Shown: positions 1 through 9,407, numbered from the stretch's first letter. The stretch: 45,955 nucleotides of DNA from a virus (IMGVR_UViG_3300031774_000038:1-45955); one strand, 5' to 3'. Made by a program: numbers and translations. Notes: a model not told the origin generated them from the letters alone.

Positions 1-1
1 A

Positions 2-1057
2 TTAGAATGGGGAGCTGGAGGAGGAACTACGTATACAGCAGGTGATGGTTTAGATTTAACAGGTTCTGAATTTAGCACTGACTTAAAATCTAATGGTGGC
101 TTAGTTATAGAATCAACAGAATTAGCAGTAGATTTAGGAGCTTCTTCAATAACAGGAACCCTAGGTGTTGCAGACGGAGGAACAGGAGCTACTACCTTAA
201 CCACAGGAAATGTACTGATAGGAAATGGAACTTCTATTAGTTTTTTAAACACAGCTGTTAAAGGAACAATGTTAGTTGGTGAAGCAGGTGCAACTTCTGC
301 ATTAGCTGTAGGTACTGATGGTCACGTTTTAACCGCAGCTTCTACAGAAGGTGTAGGAGTAAGATGGACAGCAGCAACAGTTGATGCCTCTAATATTACT
401 GGAACTTTAGCAGTTAGCAAAGGTGGAACAGGTGCCACTACTCTTACAGGTGTATTAAAAGGAAATGGAACAGGCGCTATAACTGGATCTTCTTCTATAG
501 GAGATTTATCTAATGTATCTTTTCCACCATCTACCAACGATGCATCAATGTATATTGGTAATGGAACTCCTAGTGGAATAGTTGGAAGTCCTACCAAAAC
601 AACTGCAGTGGGCGAAGGAGCAGGCTTTGCTACCACTACAGCGTCCCGTAATACCTTAATTGGAACTAATGCAGGATTAAGTGCAACAACAGGAAGTGAT
701 AATACATTAATGGGTTCTGATTCTGGAGATACTTTAACTATAGGAGCTGGCAATGTAATACTAGGTTCGGGTGCTGATACTAATGCTAATAATGTTAATG
801 CTGGTATTGCAATAGGAAAAAACACTATAGTAAGCACAGGTTCTATAGCTATTGGAGATGGTGCTCAAGCAACAGGATCAAGTGCTGGTATTGCAATAGG
901 AAGAGGAGCCGCTACTACAAACAACAGAACTGCTCTAGGAAGTAGTTCATATCCAGTAAAAACAGGCACACCAGTAGACTCCGAAGCACCAGCAGGATAT
1001 ATTGAAATAGAAATTAACGGAGATGGCACTTCACGATATATCCCTTATTATACCTAA
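2..1057 (+). CDS. Tail fibre / adhesin-like protein, C-terminal part (5' end outside window)
   Basis: The frame is open from the first bases of the window, so this is the last ~351 residues of a longer protein; the first in-frame ATG (269) is probably internal. The segment GGTGATTLT occurs twice, at about residues 59 and 141 of the visible part, inside longer Gly/Thr/Ala/Ser-rich repeats. Around visible residues 240-310 there are YadA-head-like repeats (GIAIGKNT, SIAIGDGAQA, GIAIGRGAA), known from trimeric adhesins and phage fibres as left-handed beta-roll layers. The composition is almost free of Cys and Trp. I infer a trimeric receptor-binding fibre at the distal tail or collar. Its position just before the terminase block fits a fibre gene, but I cannot see its N-terminal virion-anchoring part. 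A capsid-surface fibre is also possible. Confidence 0.7.
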   Translation, partial: LEWGAGGGTTYTAGDGLDLTGSEFSTDLKSNGGLVIESTELAVDLGASSITGTLGVADGGTGATTLTTGNVLIGNGTSISFLNTAVKGTMLVGEAGATSALAVGTDGHVLTAASTEGVGVRWTAATVDASNITGTLAVSKGGTGATTLTGVLKGNGTGAITGSSSIGDLSNVSFPPSTNDASMYIGNGTPSGIVGSPTKTTAVGEGAGFATTTASRNTLIGTNAGLSATTGSDNTLMGSDSGDTLTIGAGNVILGSGADTNANNVNAGIAIGKNTIVSTGSIAIGDGAQATGSSAGIAIGRGAATTNNRTALGSSSYPVKTGTPVDSEAPAGYIEIEINGDGTSRYIPYYT

Positions 1058-1078
1058 AAATATTTAAAATCAAATGAA

Positions 1079-1297
1079 ATGGAAATTAGGAAAATATCAA
1101 TTGGTCCTGACTATAAGTCTGGGGCTATGCACTACCTTATCGGGCAAGATGTTCTAGGGGGTAATTATACCATACATCATATAAGACAAGAAAAAAATTG
1201 TTTTAAAATTTGGATTATTAGAGACAATGAGATTGTTCTTTGGAAAAGTTTTAATGCAACTATCCCCGTATCTATAGAGTATAATATTAACTTTTAG
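1079..1297 (+). CDS. Hypothetical 72-aa protein
   Basis: This small gene lies 21 nt after the fibre gene and 1 nt before the next gene, so it reads as part of the same transcript. Its ATG is preceded by AAATCAAAT at 1067-1075, a leader motif seen before other starts in the window. The product is mixed alpha/beta in appearance, with several aromatic residues, no signal peptide and no clear membrane segment. I do not recognise a family. A small tail or assembly factor would fit the position, but nothing in the sequence proves it. Confidence 0.6.
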   Translation: MEIRKISIGPDYKSGAMHYLIGQDVLGGNYTIHHIRQEKNCFKIWIIRDNEIVLWKSFNATIPVSIEYNINF

Positions 1298-1298
1298 T

Positions 1299-1862
1299 AT
1301 GAAGTCACCTTTTGGTTTTATCGTAACACCAGTGAAAAATACCAGGTACGATAATGTAAAAAAAATAGGAGATATTAACTTTATCACTAGTTCTTCTAAA
1401 GAAGACCACACCGTATCTAATCGTTTTGCTAATGTAATATCTACTCCAATAAATTATGATGGTGACATAAAAGTAGGAGACATATTAGTAGTTCACCACA
1501 ATGTATTTAAATATTACAACGATATGAAAGGCCGAGAAAGAAGTGGTAGAAGTTTTTTAAAAGACAACTTGTTTATAGTAGAACCTACTCAGTTTTTTAT
1601 GTATAAGCAAGATGGTCAATGGAAGTCACACTTAGATTATTGTTTTGTAAAACCATTTTCTAAAGAAAAATCTGTTATATTTAATAACGATACTTATCAA
1701 CCACTCACAGGAATTATTGAAGTTACTAATGACATACTTACTGAATTAGGTGTTAAAAAAGGAGATAAAGTTTGTTTTAAACCTGAGTCAGAATATGAGT
1801 TTAAAATAGATGATCAAACATTATATAGAATGAAATCTAAGAATATAACAATGACGTTATGA
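1299..1862 (+). CDS. 187-aa protein, possibly two GroES-like beta-barrels in tandem
   Basis: I see two halves with a similar pattern. The first (~residues 1-100) has a polar loop (SSSKEDHTVSNRF) followed by VIS, then IKVGDILVVHHN, and ends IVEPTQFFMY. The second (~110-187) has YCFVKPF, then LTGIIEV, GVKKGDKVCF, EYEFKIDD and a final LYRMKSKNI. The order loop, G-[KV]-GD-hydrophobic strand, short acidic turn, closing strand is that of co-chaperonin 10 (GroES). In GroES the mobile loop binds GroEL. The assignment rests on pattern only, with no search behind it. The phage also has a canonical groES at 44701-44958, so this would be a second, double-barrel co-chaperonin or a structural protein with the same fold. 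The gene overlaps the next by 4 nt (ATGA), which suggests coupled translation. Confidence 0.5.
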   Translation: MKSPFGFIVTPVKNTRYDNVKKIGDINFITSSSKEDHTVSNRFANVISTPINYDGDIKVGDILVVHHNVFKYYNDMKGRERSGRSFLKDNLFIVEPTQFFMYKQDGQWKSHLDYCFVKPFSKEKSVIFNNDTYQPLTGIIEVTNDILTELGVKKGDKVCFKPESEYEFKIDDQTLYRMKSKNITMTL

Positions 1863-2125
1863 GTAAAGAAATTAAATTAAAAATAATTCAAGCAGGTAGA
1901 AAAGCAGTAGACCAACTAATTAAAGTAGCTGAAGAAAAGATTATTAAGCCTGACCCCGATGATGAACTAGCAGCAGACAGACTAAAAAATGCGGCAGCCA
2001 CAAAAAAACTAGCCATCTTTGATGCGTTTGAAATATTAAATCGTATTGATGCAGAAGAAGAGGCTTTAAACAGTGTAAATAAAACTAGTACTAACCAAGG
2101 ATTTGCAGAGAGAAGATCGAAATAG
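1859..2125 (+). CDS. 88-aa helical protein, candidate small terminase subunit
   Basis: The product is charged and almost wholly alpha-helical, with no Cys, Trp or Tyr. An acidic turn (PDPDDELAADRLKN) is followed by an Ala/Lys-rich helix and a helix rich in Glu. The gene starts by a 4-nt ATGA overlap with the preceding gene and its end overlaps the terminase large-subunit frame. Small terminases are helical, poorly conserved, and usually sit immediately before terL, so position and composition suggest TerS. I do not see a clear helix-turn-helix, so this is an inference from context. A scaffold-like or TerL-accessory protein is the alternative. Confidence 0.45.
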   Translation: MSKEIKLKIIQAGRKAVDQLIKVAEEKIIKPDPDDELAADRLKNAAATKKLAIFDAFEILNRIDAEEEALNSVNKTSTNQGFAERRSK

Positions 2126-4337
2126 TTTATATAAAGTCGTACAGGATATTGTACCAAAAACAGCTATGGCTAAGAAAAATAAAGCCAAAAACTGGGAATA
2201 TGGTTACAATGAAAAGTATGATATTGTAGTTATTTCTAAAGATGGAACACTAGGTGACATTTACGAGATTCAAGGATTAAAAATAGGGCTACCTAAAGCA
2301 CCATCTAAATATTATTCTAATAAGGAAAAATGTTGGCAACCTTTTGAGTATCCTAAAGCATTATCTAAAATAAAGTCTATATTTCAGTGGAATGAAATGC
2401 CGTCTTCATTCAAAGACGCTTGGGTAAATTATATAGAGCAAGAGTTTGATAGAAGAGAAGAAGGTTTTTGGTTTGATAATAATAATGTGCCTACTTACAT
2501 TACAGGTACTCATTATTGTTACTTACAATGGACTAAAATTGATGTAGGACATCCTGAATTTAGGGAAGCTAATAGAATATTCTTTTTATTTTGGGAAGCT
2601 TGCAAAGCAGATAAAAGAAGTTTTGGAATGTGTTATTTAAAAATAAGACGTTCTGGTTTTTCATTTATGGGCTCAGCAGAAACAGTTAATACCGCCACCA
2701 TATCTAAAGATGCTAGAGTAGGTGTACTATCTAAAACGGGTACTGATGCTAAGAAAATGTTTACAGATAAAATAGTTCCTATATCTAATAATTATCCGTT
2801 CTTTTTTAAACCTATTCAAGATGGTATGGATAAACCAAAGACAGAATTATCTTATCGTGTTCCTGCTAGTAAGATTACTAAAAGAAATATGTATCTTACT
2901 GATAATCAAGAACTTGAAGGTTTAGATACTACTATTGATTGGCGTAATACTTCTGACAACTCTTATGATGGTGAGAAACTACAACTACTTATTCACGATG
3001 AAAGTGGTAAGTGGGAAAAGCCTGAAAACATACTAAATAACTGGCGTGTAACAAAAACTTGTTTGAGATTAGGTAGTAAAATTATTGGTAAGTGTATGAT
3101 GGGCTCCACATCAAATGCATTAGATAAAGGAGGTAATAATTTTAAAAAACTATACTATGATTCTGATGTAAAAAACAGAAATGCTAATGGTCAAACTAAA
3201 TCTGGTTTATATTCTTTATTTATTCCTATGGAATGGAATTTTGAAGGTTATTTAGATAAGTATGGTATGCCTGTTTTAAATACCCCAGAAAGAGCTATTC
3301 AAGGAAACGATGGAGAGTATATTACTACAGGATCTATTAATTATTGGGAGAATGAAGTAGAGTCTTTAAAAAATGATGCTGATGCACTTAATGAATTTTA
3401 TCGTCAATTTCCTAGAACAGAGTCTCACGCATTTAGAGACGAAAGTAAACAATCGTTATTTAACTTAACTAAATTATACCAACAAATAGATTATAATGAT
3501 GGTTTAATTAAAGCAAGGTATTTAACACGAGGTAGTTTCTTTTGGGAAAATGGTGTTCAAGATTCTAGAGTAATATGGAGTCCAAATAAAAGTGGTAGAT
3601 TTTTAGTTAGTTGGCTTCCTAAGCAACAATTACAAAACAGGAAAGAACAAAGAAACGGAAGGTATTATCCTGGTAACGAACACCTTGGTTCTTTTGGCTG
3701 TGACAGTTATGACATCTCTGGAACAGTAGGAGGAAAGGGGTCTAATGGAGCTTTACACGGAATAACTAAGTTTCATATGGATGATGCTCCAACCAATGAG
3801 TTTTTTTTAGAATATGTAGCCAGGCCACAAACAGCAGAGATATTTTTTGAAGAAGTATTGATGGCTTGTATATTTTATGGTATGCCTATACTTTGTGAAA
3901 ATAACAAACCTAGATTACTATATCATTTTAAAAACAGAGGCTATCGTGGGTATTGTATGAATAGACCTGATAAACAATTTAATAAACTATCTAAAACAGA
4001 AAAAGAGCTGGGTGGTATTCCTAATACTTCAGAAGATGTAAAACAATCTCACGCTTCAGCTATTGAATCTTATATAGAAAAATATGTTGGTTTAGATTTA
4101 TCAGAACAGTTTAGACCAATGGATGAAATGGGTTCAATGTACTTTACAAGAACTCTAGAAGATTGGGCTCGTTTTGATATTAATAAAAGAACTAAATTTG
4201 ATGCTACAATTAGCTCAGGCCTAGCTATTATGGCCAATCAAAAACATTTATATACTCCTGTCAAAAAAGAGTCAAAAATAAGCATTAACTTTGCAAGATA
4301 TGCTAATAAGGGGAATTTAAGCGAATTACTAAAATAA
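2103..4337 (+). CDS. terL: Terminase large subunit (DNA-packaging ATPase/nuclease)
   Basis: This motor protein packages phage DNA into the prohead and cuts it. The N-terminal ATPase shows a degenerate Walker A at ~residues 180-192 (KIRRSGFSFMGS, with no GKT/GKS) and a Walker B-plus-catalytic-Glu segment LLIHDESGKW at ~295-304. The C-terminal RNase H-like nuclease shows an acidic residue in FGCDSYDIS (~530) and CENN (~597), the usual spacing of the metal-binding acids. The length (744 aa) suits phage TerL. The start is uncertain: TTG at 2103 overlaps the previous gene by 23 nt, and the first ATG is at 2166. I keep 2103 because the segment LYKVVQDIVPKT looks like real protein continuous with the conserved KNWEYGYN region. 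The gene is followed directly (0 nt) by the portal gene. Confidence 0.92.
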   Translation: MQREDRNSLYKVVQDIVPKTAMAKKNKAKNWEYGYNEKYDIVVISKDGTLGDIYEIQGLKIGLPKAPSKYYSNKEKCWQPFEYPKALSKIKSIFQWNEMPSSFKDAWVNYIEQEFDRREEGFWFDNNNVPTYITGTHYCYLQWTKIDVGHPEFREANRIFFLFWEACKADKRSFGMCYLKIRRSGFSFMGSAETVNTATISKDARVGVLSKTGTDAKKMFTDKIVPISNNYPFFFKPIQDGMDKPKTELSYRVPASKITKRNMYLTDNQELEGLDTTIDWRNTSDNSYDGEKLQLLIHDESGKWEKPENILNNWRVTKTCLRLGSKIIGKCMMGSTSNALDKGGNNFKKLYYDSDVKNRNANGQTKSGLYSLFIPMEWNFEGYLDKYGMPVLNTPERAIQGNDGEYITTGSINYWENEVESLKNDADALNEFYRQFPRTESHAFRDESKQSLFNLTKLYQQIDYNDGLIKARYLTRGSFFWENGVQDSRVIWSPNKSGRFLVSWLPKQQLQNRKEQRNGRYYPGNEHLGSFGCDSYDISGTVGGKGSNGALHGITKFHMDDAPTNEFFLEYVARPQTAEIFFEEVLMACIFYGMPILCENNKPRLLYHFKNRGYRGYCMNRPDKQFNKLSKTEKELGGIPNTSEDVKQSHASAIESYIEKYVGLDLSEQFRPMDEMGSMYFTRTLEDWARFDINKRTKFDATISSGLAIMANQKHLYTPVKKESKISINFARYANKGNLSELLK

Positions 4338-6773
4338 ATGAAAGACGTTGAGATATTACTAAACCCCGCAGGTTTTCCAAATCAATTTGCCACTGATGCT
4401 GAAAAAGCAACAATGGAGTATGGATTACAGGTAGGTCAGGCCATTCAGTATGAGTGGTTTAGAAAAGGTGGAGGTAGCTGTAGATATTATAGTCAACTCC
4501 AATCTTTTAATCAATTAAGAAGATATGCAAGAGGTGAGCAATCAGTAGCTAAATACAAAAATGAATTAGCTATTGACGGTGACTTATCTTATTTAAATTT
4601 GGATTGGACTCCAGTTCCCATCCTTCCTAAGTTTGTAGATATTGTTGTTAATGGAATGTCTAATAGATTGTTTCACGTAAAAGCATATGCTCAAGACGCT
4701 CTATCAAGTGAACATAGAAACAAATACCAGAAGTTAGTTGAAAGAGATATGCTTAATAAAGATATCTTCAGTGACTTCCAAGACTCTTTTGGTATCAACC
4801 CATTTATGACAGATGTAGAAGATCTTCCAGAAAACGATGAAGAACTGCAATTACATATGCAATTAAAATATAAACCATCTATTGAAGTAGCTGAAGAAGA
4901 AGCAATTAATACAGTATTAGAAGAAAATCATTATTTAGATATTAAAAGAAGAATAGATTATGATATGACTGTTTTAGGAGTTGGAATGGCCAAGCATCAG
5001 TTTTTACCAGGAAGCGGTGTTCAAGTTGATTATGTAGACCCAGCTAATGTTGTGTATAGTTACACAGAAGACCCACATTTTAAAGATTGTTTTTATTGGG
5101 GTGAAGTTAAAACAATGCCAATAGCAGAGCTTATTAAAATTGATCCTGAATTAACTAGAGAAGATTTAAAAAAAATATCTCAATATAGCCAGACTTGGTA
5201 TGATTATTATAATGTAAATAGGTTTTATGAAAACACTTTATTTTATAAAGACACCGCTACGTTAATTTATTTTAACTATAAGACTACTAAAAAGTTTGTA
5301 TACAAGAAAAAAATATTAGAAGGCGGAGGGGAAAGGATAATTGAAAAAGACGATAGTTTTAATCCGCCTGAAGATATGATGAAGGAGGGTAAGTTTGAAA
5401 GAGTAGAAAAAACTATTGAGGTGTGGTATGAAGGAATTATGGTAGCTGGCTCTAATATTTTACTCAAATGGGAAATGGCTAAGAATATGGTTCGACCTAA
5501 GTCAGCTTCTCAGCACGCAATGCCTAATTATGTGGCTTGCGCTCCAAGAATGTATAAAGGAAATATAGAATCATTAGTAAGAAGAATGATTCCTTTTGCA
5601 GACCAAATACAAATCACTCATTTAAAATTACAACAAGTAGTTGCTAAAATGGTTCCAGATGGTGTATTTATAGACGCTGACGGATTAAATGAAGTGGATT
5701 TAGGCACTGGTCAAGCGTATAATCCTGAAGATGCTTTAAGACTTTATTTCCAAACAGGTAGTGTAGTAGGTAGAAGTTATACTCAAGATGGTGAGTTTAA
5801 CAATGCTAGAGTTCCAATACAACAACTAAATACTAGCAGTGGTCAATCTAAGATGGCTGCATTAATAGGAAATTATAACCACTACTTAGGAATGATTAGA
5901 GCAGTAACTGGATTAAATGAAGCTAGAGATGGATCAACACCTGACCCAAATGCGTTAGTTGGTGTTCAGAAGTTAGCAGCTCTTAATTCTAATACAGCTA
6001 CTAGACATATACTAGAAGGTAGTTTATATATAAGTAGAACTATTGCGGAAGGATTATCACTAAGAATAGCTGACTTACTAGAGTTTGCTCCATTCAAAGA
6101 AGAGTTTGCTAATCAAATAGGAAAATATAACGTAGATAGAATAGAAGATATTAAAGATTTATATATATATGACTTTGGAATATTTATTGAAATAGCTCCA
6201 GATGAAGAAGAAAAAGCAATGCTGGAGCAGAATATTCAAATGGCATTATCTAAAAACGATATTAATTTAGAAGACGCTATTGACATTAGAGAGGTTAGAA
6301 ACTTAAAAATGGCTAATCAGTTATTAAAACTTAAGAGAAAAAGAAAACAAGATGCTGATAGGGAAGCTGCAGCAATGCAACAACAAATGACTGCTCAAAC
6401 TCAATTCCAATCTCAGAAGATGGCTTCGGACGCAGCAATGCAAAAGATACAGTTAGAGGGTGAAATGAAAATGAGATCAAAACAAGCGGAAATTGCTTTT
6501 GAAATAGAAAAGTTAAAAAACGAAGCTTCGTTAAAACAACAGTTAATGACTTATGAATTTCAACTTAATATGCAATTAAAGGGAGTTGAAGAATCAGCTA
6601 TCAATACAAGAGAAACAAAAAGAGAAGAGGCTAAGTCTGAAAGGATTAGCCAACAAAATACTGAGCAATCAAAGTTGATTCAACAGAGGCAACAAAAATT
6701 ACCTCCAGTTAACTTTGAATCAAAAGAAGACAGTTTAGATGGGTTCGATTTAGCAGAGTTTGAACCTCGATAA
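4338..6773 (+). CDS. Portal protein
   Basis: The 811-aa product follows TerL with no gap, the canonical place for the portal: the dodecameric ring at the capsid vertex through which DNA passes and on which the packaging motor docks. Residues ~89-107 (DWTPVPILPKFVDIVVNGM) and the later VDYVDPANVVYSYTEDP (~residues 230-246) resemble the core of portals from Bacteroidota podoviruses, including crAss-like phages. This is from recollection of the family. The C-terminal ~120 residues (from about 655) are Lys/Glu/Gln-rich and strongly predicted coiled coil (QQQMTAQTQFQSQK). This would correspond to the barrel or crown extending into the capsid. The size is at the upper end for portals. Confidence 0.85.
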   Translation: MKDVEILLNPAGFPNQFATDAEKATMEYGLQVGQAIQYEWFRKGGGSCRYYSQLQSFNQLRRYARGEQSVAKYKNELAIDGDLSYLNLDWTPVPILPKFVDIVVNGMSNRLFHVKAYAQDALSSEHRNKYQKLVERDMLNKDIFSDFQDSFGINPFMTDVEDLPENDEELQLHMQLKYKPSIEVAEEEAINTVLEENHYLDIKRRIDYDMTVLGVGMAKHQFLPGSGVQVDYVDPANVVYSYTEDPHFKDCFYWGEVKTMPIAELIKIDPELTREDLKKISQYSQTWYDYYNVNRFYENTLFYKDTATLIYFNYKTTKKFVYKKKILEGGGERIIEKDDSFNPPEDMMKEGKFERVEKTIEVWYEGIMVAGSNILLKWEMAKNMVRPKSASQHAMPNYVACAPRMYKGNIESLVRRMIPFADQIQITHLKLQQVVAKMVPDGVFIDADGLNEVDLGTGQAYNPEDALRLYFQTGSVVGRSYTQDGEFNNARVPIQQLNTSSGQSKMAALIGNYNHYLGMIRAVTGLNEARDGSTPDPNALVGVQKLAALNSNTATRHILEGSLYISRTIAEGLSLRIADLLEFAPFKEEFANQIGKYNVDRIEDIKDLYIYDFGIFIEIAPDEEEKAMLEQNIQMALSKNDINLEDAIDIREVRNLKMANQLLKLKRKRKQDADREAAAMQQQMTAQTQFQSQKMASDAAMQKIQLEGEMKMRSKQAEIAFEIEKLKNEASLKQQLMTYEFQLNMQLKGVEESAINTRETKREEAKSERISQQNTEQSKLIQQRQQKLPPVNFESKEDSLDGFDLAEFEPR

Positions 6774-6791
6774 AATAAATAAAATAATTAG

Positions 6792-6799
6792 TAACTTTG
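6792..6799 (+). promoter_or_regulatory. Bacteroidota-type -7 element TAACTTTG before the scaffold gene
   Basis: TAACTTTG matches the Bacteroidota -7 consensus TAnnTTTG and ends 19 nt before the ATG at 6819. I see no good TTTG at the usual distance upstream, so the site is supported by one half only. It would serve the scaffold and capsid genes, which are needed in large amounts. Confidence 0.4.
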
Positions 6800-6818
6800 C
6801 ATAATAAAATCAAATTAA

Positions 6819-7961
6819 ATGGAAATTAAAGTAAAAGAATACGATTCTGGACCTCAGAAGTCAAAAGCACAAGTAGAGGAAGAATTGTTACAAAAGCACG
6901 AAGCCGAAGTAAATGGTGAGAGTGTAGAAGAGAATAAGGTAGAAGCAGTTAGCATAGGTGAAACTAAAACAGAAGAACCTATTAAAACTGAAGAACCAAT
7001 TAAAGAAGAGCCTGTAGTGGGGGAAAAACCACAAATGGGCGAACAAGAAGTTCTTTCATTTATTAGAGAGAAGTACAGTAAGGAAGTTAATTCTATTGAT
7101 GACCTTCTTGCTAAAAGAGAGCAAGAAGAGTTACCAGCAGATGTAGCAACTTATTTACAGTACAAAAAAGAGACTGGTCGTGGATTTGAAGACTTTGCTA
7201 AAATCAATAAAGATTATAGTAAAGAAAGTCCTGATCAAGTATTATCTATGTATTATGCAGAGATGGAAGAGGGTTTAGATAGAGATGAAATAGACTATTT
7301 GCTTAACTCTAAGTTTGGAACTGACCCAGAAGTGGATTCAGAAGATGAAATTAAAAAGAAAAACATAGATAAGAAAAAAGAACTTGCAAAGGCTTTAAAA
7401 CACTTTGAAGGTCAAAAAGAAAAATACAAAGTTCCTGTTGAGTCAATGGGCGCTAAAATTTCGGATGAAGACCAGCAAATGTTAAAAGCTTATCAAGAAC
7501 AAGTGGAGAAATCCAAGGAAGCTCAAGGTTTAGCCCAAAAGCGATCAGAGAACTTTCAGGAAAACACCAATAAATTGTTTACTGAAGAATTTAAAGGTTT
7601 TAAGTTTAACATCAGTGATAAAGAATATGTTTATTCTCCTGGCGATTTCAACGAACTGAAGAAGTCTCAATCTGACATTATGAACTTTATATCAAGGTTT
7701 ACTAATGATCAAGGAGAGATATCGGATGTAGTTGGATATCACAAGTCGTTGTCAATGGCAATGAATCCTGAAAAGTTCGCAAAGTATTTTTACGAGCAAG
7801 GGGTGGCATCAGCTGTTAATGAGTCTGCTAAAAAATCTAAAAATATAAATTTAGATATGAGGCAAACTCCGCAGGTGACATCTAAACAAGGATTTAGTGT
7901 TAAGGCTACGACACCCTCGTCTAGGCGGGGATTGACAATTAGGTCACCAAAAAATAAATAA
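6819..7961 (+). CDS. Scaffolding-protein candidate (acidic, coiled-coil)
   Basis: This 380-aa product lies between portal and major capsid genes, the usual location of the phage scaffold that templates prohead assembly. The N-terminal ~75 residues are very acidic and low-complexity (repeats of TEEPIK and EEPVVGEKP). The middle is rich in Lys/Glu helices (residues ~190-245), and the C-terminus is basic (SSRRGLTIRSPKNK), as expected for the capsid-binding tail of many scaffolds. I see no serine-protease triad or other catalytic motif. The family is not recognised by sequence, so function rests on position and composition. The ATG is preceded by AAATCAAAT (6807-6815) and a TAnnTTTG element. Confidence 0.6.
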   Translation: MEIKVKEYDSGPQKSKAQVEEELLQKHEAEVNGESVEENKVEAVSIGETKTEEPIKTEEPIKEEPVVGEKPQMGEQEVLSFIREKYSKEVNSIDDLLAKREQEELPADVATYLQYKKETGRGFEDFAKINKDYSKESPDQVLSMYYAEMEEGLDRDEIDYLLNSKFGTDPEVDSEDEIKKKNIDKKKELAKALKHFEGQKEKYKVPVESMGAKISDEDQQMLKAYQEQVEKSKEAQGLAQKRSENFQENTNKLFTEEFKGFKFNISDKEYVYSPGDFNELKKSQSDIMNFISRFTNDQGEISDVVGYHKSLSMAMNPEKFAKYFYEQGVASAVNESAKKSKNINLDMRQTPQVTSKQGFSVKATTPSSRRGLTIRSPKNK

Positions 7962-7985
7962 GTTAAACATTAAAAACAAAAAACA

Positions 7986-9407
7986 ATGAGTTTAAATATA
8001 CCGGGGTTTGCTCTACAGCCAAGTGCTACTAGAGTACCAACCGCAACAAACTATATGACAAGTTTTGATTTTTTAAATCAATATTTGCCAGACACATACG
8101 AAAAGGAATTTGAGAGATATGGAAACAGAACTCTTTCTTCTTTCTTAAGAATGGTAGGTGCTGAGATGCCTTCTAATTCTGACCTTATTAAATGGGCAGA
8201 ACAAGGTAGATTACACATTAAATATACAGACGTAACTACTAACGCTACTGCTGGACTTGGACAAGGAACATTTACAGTTGCTGACACTTTGATTCCCGCA
8301 AACCAGATAATGGCTGCTGCTGGTACAGCATCAGAAATAGCTATTAGAATAGGTCAAACAGTTATGATATCTGGAAACGCTGGCTTTGCTAGTATTGCTA
8401 ACAAGGGTGTTGTTACTGCTATTACTGCAAATACTTTCACTTGTTCTTTCTACGAAACAGGAGGATATAGTGGGACAGGTAGTGCTTCAGAAAAACTAAG
8501 TGTTTTCATTTATGGTTCTGAATTTAAAAAAGGAACTCCTGGAATGGAGAAATCTTTAGAGCCATTTGACACGATTCTTGAAAACAATCCTATTATCATC
8601 AAAGACAACTACGAAGTAAGTGGTTCTGATATGGCTCAAATCGGGTGGGTAGAAGTATCTACTGAAGATGGAGCTAATGGATACCTATGGTATTTAAAAG
8701 CAGAGCACGAAACAAGAATGAGGTTTGAAGATTACTTAGAAACTGCAATGGTTGAAGCTGTTAAAGCTGAAGGAGCTGTAGCTAATGGCGCTGCTGCTGG
8801 TGGTTTTGTTGGTTCTGAAGGATTATTTTCTGCTATTGAGACAAGAGGTAATATCTTTACAGGTGCTATTACTAATTTAGGAGATTTCGATTCTATTATC
8901 GAAAGACTAGATAAGCAAGGCGCTATTGAGGAAAATGTTCTTTTCTTAAACAGACAAACATCTTTCGAGATTGATGATATGTTAGCTGCTCAGAACTCTT
9001 ATGGTAATGGTGGTTCATCTTACGGATTATTTGATAATGACGAAGAGATGGCATTAAACCTAGGATTTTCTGGATTTAGAAGAGCATATGATTTCTACAA
9101 GACAGACTGGAAATACCTTAACGACCCTACAATGCGAGGTGGTTTAGTTGGTGGAGCTATTGATGGTGTATTAGTACCAGCTGGTTCAACTAACGTTTAC
9201 GACCAAGTATTAGGAAGAAACGCTAAGAGACCATTCTTACACGTAAGATACAGAGCTTCTGAAACTGAAGACAGACGTTATAAGTCTTGGATTACTGGTT
9301 CGGCCGGTGGTGCAGCTACTAGCGATAGAGATGAGATGAGAGTTAATTTCTTATCAGAAAGAGCACTATGTACTATGGGTGCAAACAATTTCGTATTGTT
9401 CAAATAA
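7986..9407 (+). CDS. Major capsid protein
   Basis: The 473-aa product follows the scaffold candidate and precedes a strong terminator, fitting a highly expressed capsid gene. The N-terminal region has YEKEFERYGNRTLSSFL and then SDLIKWAEQGRLH (about residues 38-77), which resembles the N-arm/E-loop region of HK97-fold capsid proteins of crAss-like and related Bacteroidota phages (recollection, not a search). The C-terminal part contains the Gly/Ala-rich strands and RFL/RYR segments seen in such proteins, ending NNFVLFK. Residues ~80-178 form an inserted Gly/Ser/Thr-rich beta module (IRIGQTVMIS, VVTAITANTF) that recurs in other virion proteins here. It is the likely client of the phage chaperonin, although that is inference. 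Confidence 0.85.
   Translation: MSLNIPGFALQPSATRVPTATNYMTSFDFLNQYLPDTYEKEFERYGNRTLSSFLRMVGAEMPSNSDLIKWAEQGRLHIKYTDVTTNATAGLGQGTFTVADTLIPANQIMAAAGTASEIAIRIGQTVMISGNAGFASIANKGVVTAITANTFTCSFYETGGYSGTGSASEKLSVFIYGSEFKKGTPGMEKSLEPFDTILENNPIIIKDNYEVSGSDMAQIGWVEVSTEDGANGYLWYLKAEHETRMRFEDYLETAMVEAVKAEGAVANGAAAGGFVGSEGLFSAIETRGNIFTGAITNLGDFDSIIERLDKQGAIEENVLFLNRQTSFEIDDMLAAQNSYGNGGSSYGLFDNDEEMALNLGFSGFRRAYDFYKTDWKYLNDPTMRGGLVGGAIDGVLVPAGSTNVYDQVLGRNAKRPFLHVRYRASETEDRRYKSWITGSAGGAATSDRDEMRVNFLSERALCTMGANNFVLFK

Noticed and set aside
322-837. Long open frame on the - strand opposite the tail-fibre gene
   Set aside because: It is a mirror of the low-complexity Gly/Thr repeats on the + strand; the product is a Pro/Val/Ala-rich string with no domain, and the + frame clearly continues through it.
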